This document shows positions 60,263 through 64,000 of a stretch of 64,000 nucleotides of DNA, piece after piece (within the stretch, counting starts at the first letter, position 1; each line of letters starts with the position of its first letter). The notes below the pieces were generated by a model. The model saw only the letters and a program-made list of their open reading frames with translations, was not told the origin of the DNA and did no database searches. The stretch is taken from positions 1 through 64,000 of the forward strand of contig NZ_JAIUDA010000010.1 of NCBI RefSeq assembly GCF_020179835.1. The letters are read 5' to 3'. Source of the stretch: Pantoea sp. alder81 (GTDB taxonomy: Bacteria > Pseudomonadota > Gammaproteobacteria > Enterobacterales > Enterobacteriaceae). The position numbers and the translations under genes were made by a program.

Positions 60263-61657
60263 ATGTTACAAAGCAAAAACCGCAATCAGAACAGTCATGT
60301 GCGTATCTGGATCCTCTGTCTGATCCTGTTCCTGTCCGTCGTGGCCTATGCCGACCGTTCGATCCTGTCGATCTCAGGATCGGCGATCAAAGATGAGTTC
60401 GGCCTGTCGGCGATCCAGTTGGGTCTGATCCTTTCGGCGTTTAGCTGGGCCTATGTGATCGGCCAGATCCCCGGTGGGATTTTCCTCGACCGTTTCGGCA
60501 CCAAAAAAGTCTATGGCGTGACGCTGGCGCTGTGGTCGGTTTCCACCATTTTGATGGGATTTATCGGCGAGTTTTCCAGCGGCATGACCATGGCGCTGAC
60601 GCTGATGTTTGTGCTGCGCTTTGCACTTGGGCTGATTGAAGCGCCGAGTTTTCCGGCCCACGCCCGTACCGTGATCATGTGGTTTCCCGGCGCTGAACGT
60701 GGCCGGGCATCGTCACTGTTTGCCTCGGCGCAGTACTTTGCAGTCGCCATCTTCTCGCCGCTATCCGGCTGGCTGGTGTCGCGCTTCGGCTGGGAGTGGC
60801 CGTTTTTTGTGCTGGGTGGCATTGGCGTGCTGGCGGTGTTCGTATGGAGCTGGTATATGCGCAGTCCCAAACAACATCCGCATGTGTCAGCTGCAGAGTT
60901 GAAATACATTGAAGAGGGCGGCGCGCTGGTGGATATCGACTCGGCGCAAACCCTCAAAGCACGTCAACCGCTCAGCAAAGCGATGTTCAAAACCCTGCTC
61001 AGCAATCGCATGTTGTGGTGCGCCTATATCGGGCAATACTGCATCATCGCACTTAGCTACTTCTTCATCACCTGGTTCCCGATCTATCTGGTGCAGGCTC
61101 GCGGCATGAACATCATGGAAGCGGGCTTTGCCACCATCGCCCCGGCGCTGTTTGGCTTTGTCGGCGGTATCAGCGGCGGTTACATCTCTGACAAGTTACT
61201 GGCCAGCGGCTGGAGCCTGTCGTGGGCGCGCAAAACGCCGTATATCGTCGGGATGTTGATGGCGGCCTCACTGATTCTGGCCGCGGTGATCCCGACCAAT
61301 GCCGGCATTATCGCCATTATGTCGTTTGCCTTCTTTGGCAAAGGCGTGGCGGCGGGCGCAGGGACCTGGACCATTGTCAGCGATACCGCACCGAAAGAGG
61401 CCGTAGGTCTGGCGGGCGCGATCTTCAATGGTATTGGCAATATGGCCGGATTTATCACACCACTGCTGTTCGGCATCATCGTCGGTTTGACCGGCAGCTA
61501 TAGCATTGGATTGGTGTTCGTTGGCGCGCACTGCATCGTCGCGGCGCTGCTGTTCCTGCTGGTAATGGGGCCGATTGAACGTGTCGGCAACGAGCAGGAT
61601 TCGTCTGCAACATCCTACGAAACTCAGGGGAAACATGATGGGATCAAAGCTGTTTAA
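60263..61657 (+). CDS. MFS transporter of the ACS group (sugar acid symporter-like)
   Basis: A 464-residue, 12-helix MFS protein (YADRSILSISGSAIKDEFGLS, PGGIFLDRFGTKKVYG, RFALGLIEAPSFPAHARTVIMWFP) in the same family as GarP, GudP and hexuronate transporters. Its exact substrate is unknown. An AGGGG site precedes the ATG by about 8 nt. The last codons overlap the 2-hydroxyacid dehydrogenase gene by 20 bp, so they form an operon. Confidence 0.87.
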   Translation: MLQSKNRNQNSHVRIWILCLILFLSVVAYADRSILSISGSAIKDEFGLSAIQLGLILSAFSWAYVIGQIPGGIFLDRFGTKKVYGVTLALWSVSTILMGFIGEFSSGMTMALTLMFVLRFALGLIEAPSFPAHARTVIMWFPGAERGRASSLFASAQYFAVAIFSPLSGWLVSRFGWEWPFFVLGGIGVLAVFVWSWYMRSPKQHPHVSAAELKYIEEGGALVDIDSAQTLKARQPLSKAMFKTLLSNRMLWCAYIGQYCIIALSYFFITWFPIYLVQARGMNIMEAGFATIAPALFGFVGGISGGYISDKLLASGWSLSWARKTPYIVGMLMAASLILAAVIPTNAGIIAIMSFAFFGKGVAAGAGTWTIVSDTAPKEAVGLAGAIFNGIGNMAGFITPLLFGIIVGLTGSYSIGLVFVGAHCIVAALLFLLVMGPIERVGNEQDSSATSYETQGKHDGIKAV

Positions 61658-62597
61658 CGTATTGCTAAAAGGGCCGCTGTTGCCGCCGCGACTGCAGGAT
61701 AATCTGGATGCGCACTTCACCACCTCGCGTTTATGGCAGCAGGAGGATCAGGCCGCCTGGCTGGCCGAGCACGGTGCCAGCATCGATGCGCTGGTGACCA
61801 GCGGTAATGCCTTAATGGGGGCGAATGCGGAGCTACTGGCGCAGTTGCCCAACCTGAAAGTGATTTGCAGTAACGGTGTGGGCTATGACGCGATAGACAT
61901 TGCCGCCGCCGAAGCGCGTGGCATCGTGGTGACCAATACGCCGGGAGTACTGAACAGCTGCGTAGCCGATACCGGCATGGCGCTGCTGCTGGACGTGGCG
62001 CGCCGTATCAGCGCATCGGATCGTTATGTGCGCGCTGGTGAGTGGCAAGCGAAAGGCCGCTACCCGCTGACCACCAAAGTGGGCGGTAAAGTGTGCGGGA
62101 TTGTCGGGCTTGGCGGCATCGGGAAAGAGCTGGCAAAACGCGCACAGGCATTTGATATGGATGTGCATTTCTTTAATCCACGATCGCGCCCGGATGTGCC
62201 CTATACGCGCCACGATTCGCTGTTGTCACTGGCAAAGCAGGCTGATTTTCTGGTGCTGACCATACCGGGCGGAGCCGCCACGCATCATCTGGTGAATGCT
62301 GAGGTGTTGCGTGCGCTGGGGCCGAAAGGCTTTTTAATCAACATTGCGCGTGGCAGCGTGGTGGATGAGCAGGCGTTGATTGCGGCGCTCCAAGCCGGTG
62401 AGATTGCAGGTGCCGGTTTGGATGTGTTCGAGCATGAACCGGCGGTGCCTGCCGAATTGCTGAAGCGTGATGATGTGGTGATCACCCCGCATCTTGCCAG
62501 CAGCACCCATGAAACCATGGCGGCGATGGCGGATTTGGTGTTTGAAAACCTGCTGGCGTTTTCGCAGGGTGAAGCGGTGTTAACGCGGGTGGTGTAG
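61638..62597 (+). CDS. D-isomer-specific 2-hydroxyacid dehydrogenase
   Basis: A 319-residue NAD(P) enzyme. The nucleotide-binding GLGGIG is at 157-162, R238 (NIARGS) and E267 (VFEHEP) flank the active site, and the catalytic His285 (TPHLAS) follows. It most resembles hydroxypyruvate/glyoxylate reductases of the GhrB type. ATG 61638 is chosen with AGGGG 7 nt upstream. The ATG one codon earlier is possible. It may reduce the 2-keto acid brought in by the overlapping MFS gene. Confidence 0.87.
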   Translation: MGSKLFNVLLKGPLLPPRLQDNLDAHFTTSRLWQQEDQAAWLAEHGASIDALVTSGNALMGANAELLAQLPNLKVICSNGVGYDAIDIAAAEARGIVVTNTPGVLNSCVADTGMALLLDVARRISASDRYVRAGEWQAKGRYPLTTKVGGKVCGIVGLGGIGKELAKRAQAFDMDVHFFNPRSRPDVPYTRHDSLLSLAKQADFLVLTIPGGAATHHLVNAEVLRALGPKGFLINIARGSVVDEQALIAALQAGEIAGAGLDVFEHEPAVPAELLKRDDVVITPHLASSTHETMAAMADLVFENLLAFSQGEAVLTRVV

Positions 62598-62680
62598 CTT
62601 CTTTACGGGCAATCGTAGCGGCTGCTTAATGCTAAGACGCTCACAGTTCTCATGATGTTTTCCTTAATTTCAAAATAATT

Positions 62681-62713
62681 TTGTAATCCAGCTGGAACAT
62701 TCTTTATAATGTT
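62681..62713 (+). promoter_or_regulatory. higBA promoter and palindromic operator
   Basis: TTGTAA (62681-62686), 18 bp, TATAAT (62705-62710). The palindrome AACATT-ctttat-AATGTT (62696-62713) covers the -10. HigA antitoxins repress their operon from such sites, so it is a good operator candidate. Confidence 0.65.
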
Positions 62714-62786
62714 AAATATTGCACTTGGTTGCTGTGCGTTTTGGAAGTAACTTGCCTGCCTGATTTATTTTCAGGCAGGGAAGCAG

Positions 62787-63095
62787 ATGAAGGGTGCAAT
62801 TAGACATTTTCGGGATGATTGGCTTGAGCAGTTTTTTATTTATGCCTTACCGCACAGGTGTCTCCCCAAAACCATTGAATCCGCGCTCGCGCGTAAACTC
62901 GATATCATCAATGCCGCTAAAACGCATCATGATCTGCGATCGCCGCCTGGAAATTGTTTTGAAGCCCTGAAGCCCCCTTTGCTGGGTTATTACTCCATCC
63001 GCGTTAATGAGCAATATCGACTCATATTTCGCTGGATGAATGGCGAGGCTAGCGATCTTTATCTCGATCCGCACCGTTACAAAAATCACCGATAA
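62787..63095 (+). CDS. higB: HigB-type mRNA interferase toxin
   Basis: A 102-residue RelE-superfamily protein with the HigB pattern: IRHFRDDWLEQFF at the start and PPGNCFEALKPPLLGYYSIRVNEQYRLIFRWMNGEA in the core. HigB cuts ribosome-bound mRNA. Toxin-before-antitoxin order is characteristic of higBA. An AGGG site precedes the ATG. Functional amino acids appear intact. Confidence 0.88.
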   Translation: MKGAIRHFRDDWLEQFFIYALPHRCLPKTIESALARKLDIINAAKTHHDLRSPPGNCFEALKPPLLGYYSIRVNEQYRLIFRWMNGEASDLYLDPHRYKNHR

Positions 63096-63137
63096 CCACT
63101 GCACGTGGACGAAAATTACCAGCAAAGAGAACCAAAA

Positions 63138-63470
63138 ATGAATCAGGCAAAACGTAAACCCACCAGTGTTGGTGATGTGCTGCAATACGAGTTCCTCGAA
63201 CCCCTTCACCTCAAAGTGAATGACCTGGCTGAAATGCTGAATGTGCACAGAAACACCGCCAGCGCGATGGTCAATAACAATCGCAAACTGACGACCGAGA
63301 TGGCATACCGTTTAGCGGCCGTTTTTGATACTTCCGTTGATTTTTGGCTCAACCTGCAGCGTTATCAGGACCAATGGGAGGTTGAAAACGATGCCCGCAT
63401 GCAAGAAGAATTAAGTCGTGTCACGCCTTTGAGCACTTTTATGGCACAGCGCGGTATTCAGGTTGCCTAA
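63138..63470 (+). CDS. higA: HigA-type antitoxin
   Basis: A 110-residue helix-turn-helix XRE-family antitoxin (PTSVGDVLQYEFLEPLHLKVNDLAEMLNVHRNTASAMVNNNRKLTTEMAYRLAAVFDTSVDFWLNLQ). It neutralises HigB and represses the operon. ATG 63138 follows AGAG and is preferred over a GTG 11 codons upstream. It follows higB by 42 nt. Confidence 0.87.
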   Translation: MNQAKRKPTSVGDVLQYEFLEPLHLKVNDLAEMLNVHRNTASAMVNNNRKLTTEMAYRLAAVFDTSVDFWLNLQRYQDQWEVENDARMQEELSRVTPLSTFMAQRGIQVA

Positions 63471-63657
63471 TTAGTTCCAGCCATTATGTGATGCATCGTT
63501 CCGCTACAAATGTGCACAGATAGGCGTAGCGCTACGAATTTATTGCACTCATCCAAATCACTTCCCCCTTCACAGATCGCACAAATCACTCCTGAAGATT
63601 ATTTGCTCAGCTGCCGATACCTCTCCTTACCATCCACTGATATTAAGGAGAGATATC

Positions 63658-64000
63658 GTGATAAAGCTGATTACCGTTGACGAACTGCGTCAGGGAATGT
63701 TCATCCACAAACTGGAGGTTTGGTGGCTCAAGGACAAACGCATTCGCAACCAAATGCTGATCACTGATAAACGCCAGATCTCCATGATCCGCAACGAAGG
63801 GATCCAGCAGATCTGGATCGACATTGATAAGTCGGTGCAGGCACCTGCCAAACCTGCGCCGAAAAAAGCCATTCCGCAAACGTCGTTTTTCAAAGAGCTG
63901 GATCAGGCGCAAACCATCTTCAATCAGGGCAAGCCGCAGGTGCTGGCGATGTTCAACGAAGCCCGTATGGGGCAGGGGCTGGACCTCGACTATACAATGG
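63658..64000 (+). CDS. HD-GYP/DUF3391 phosphodiesterase (partial)
   Basis: The first 114 codons of a gene cut by the window edge. The GTG start follows AAGGAG. Residues 1-110 match the DUF3391 N-terminal domain (IKLITVDELRQGMFIHKLEVWW ... QIWIDIDKSV) that in many gammaproteobacteria precedes an HD-GYP cyclic-di-GMP phosphodiesterase. The catalytic domain is not in the window, so the HD-GYP call is inference. Confidence 0.65.
   Translation, partial: MIKLITVDELRQGMFIHKLEVWWLKDKRIRNQMLITDKRQISMIRNEGIQQIWIDIDKSVQAPAKPAPKKAIPQTSFFKELDQAQTIFNQGKPQVLAMFNEARMGQGLDLDYTM

Overview
The window looks like a chromosomal segment of an Erwiniaceae enterobacterium, most likely Pantoea or a close relative. 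This rests on an E. coli-type gene order at the left end (23S-5S-tRNA-Asp-tRNA-Trp, hdfR, maoP, yifB/comM, ilvLXGMEDA, ilvY, ilvC), proteins very close to E. coli ones, and intergenic palindromes of a kind I associate with Pantoea. Genus is inference. I see no insertion sequence, prophage or CRISPR array.

Layout. 1-730: tail of an rRNA operon with two tRNAs and a terminator. 820-3651: hdfR, maoP with a candidate maoS site, yifB. 3979-13117: complete branched-chain amino-acid locus with leader peptide and attenuator, tiny ilvX, an uninterrupted ilvG, and the divergent ilvY/ilvC pair. 13324-16894: yhjE-yhjD-yhjC homologues. 17010-21714: accessory enzymes and regulators (SDR, PhzF-like, GST, MocR regulator facing a LysE exporter). 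21787-25225: mqo, a YbdJ-like membrane protein, mntP with an MntR box, and a 25-codon AzuC-like gene.

25473-44979 is the most distinctive part. A + strand operon (dgcN, dgcA, a four-gene GsiABCD-like peptide importer, a P1/DmpA-type aminopeptidase, an M55 D-aminopeptidase) looks like uptake and breakdown of D-glutamate-containing peptides. After one FAH-family gene, a second, - strand operon carries another complete oligopeptide importer plus a D-aminopeptidase of the serine-hydrolase (DAP) type, and is divergent from an M19 membrane-dipeptidase and a LysR regulator. Together they suggest a locus specialised for D-amino-acid peptides such as cell-wall fragments.

45090-48681 is an L-galactonate system (lgoT, lgoR, lgoD) with a 13-base motif shared by both control regions. 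49082-58718 holds a nucleoside hydrolase, an unrecognised 56-codon gene, a fluoride riboswitch with crcB, assorted enzymes, a type II toxin-antitoxin pair, a COG3146 protein, an ABC exporter and an acetyltransferase. 58844-64000 has an orphan sugar-binding protein, an MFS/2-hydroxyacid dehydrogenase pair, a higBA module with a palindrome over its -10, and the start of an HD-GYP protein cut by the window edge.

Many intergenic gaps between 17 and 59 kb carry a short palindrome, GGT-nnnn-ATTTAT-nnnn-ACC, whose arms change in step. Several gaps also carry 35-, 36-, 40- or 78-bp tandem repeats.
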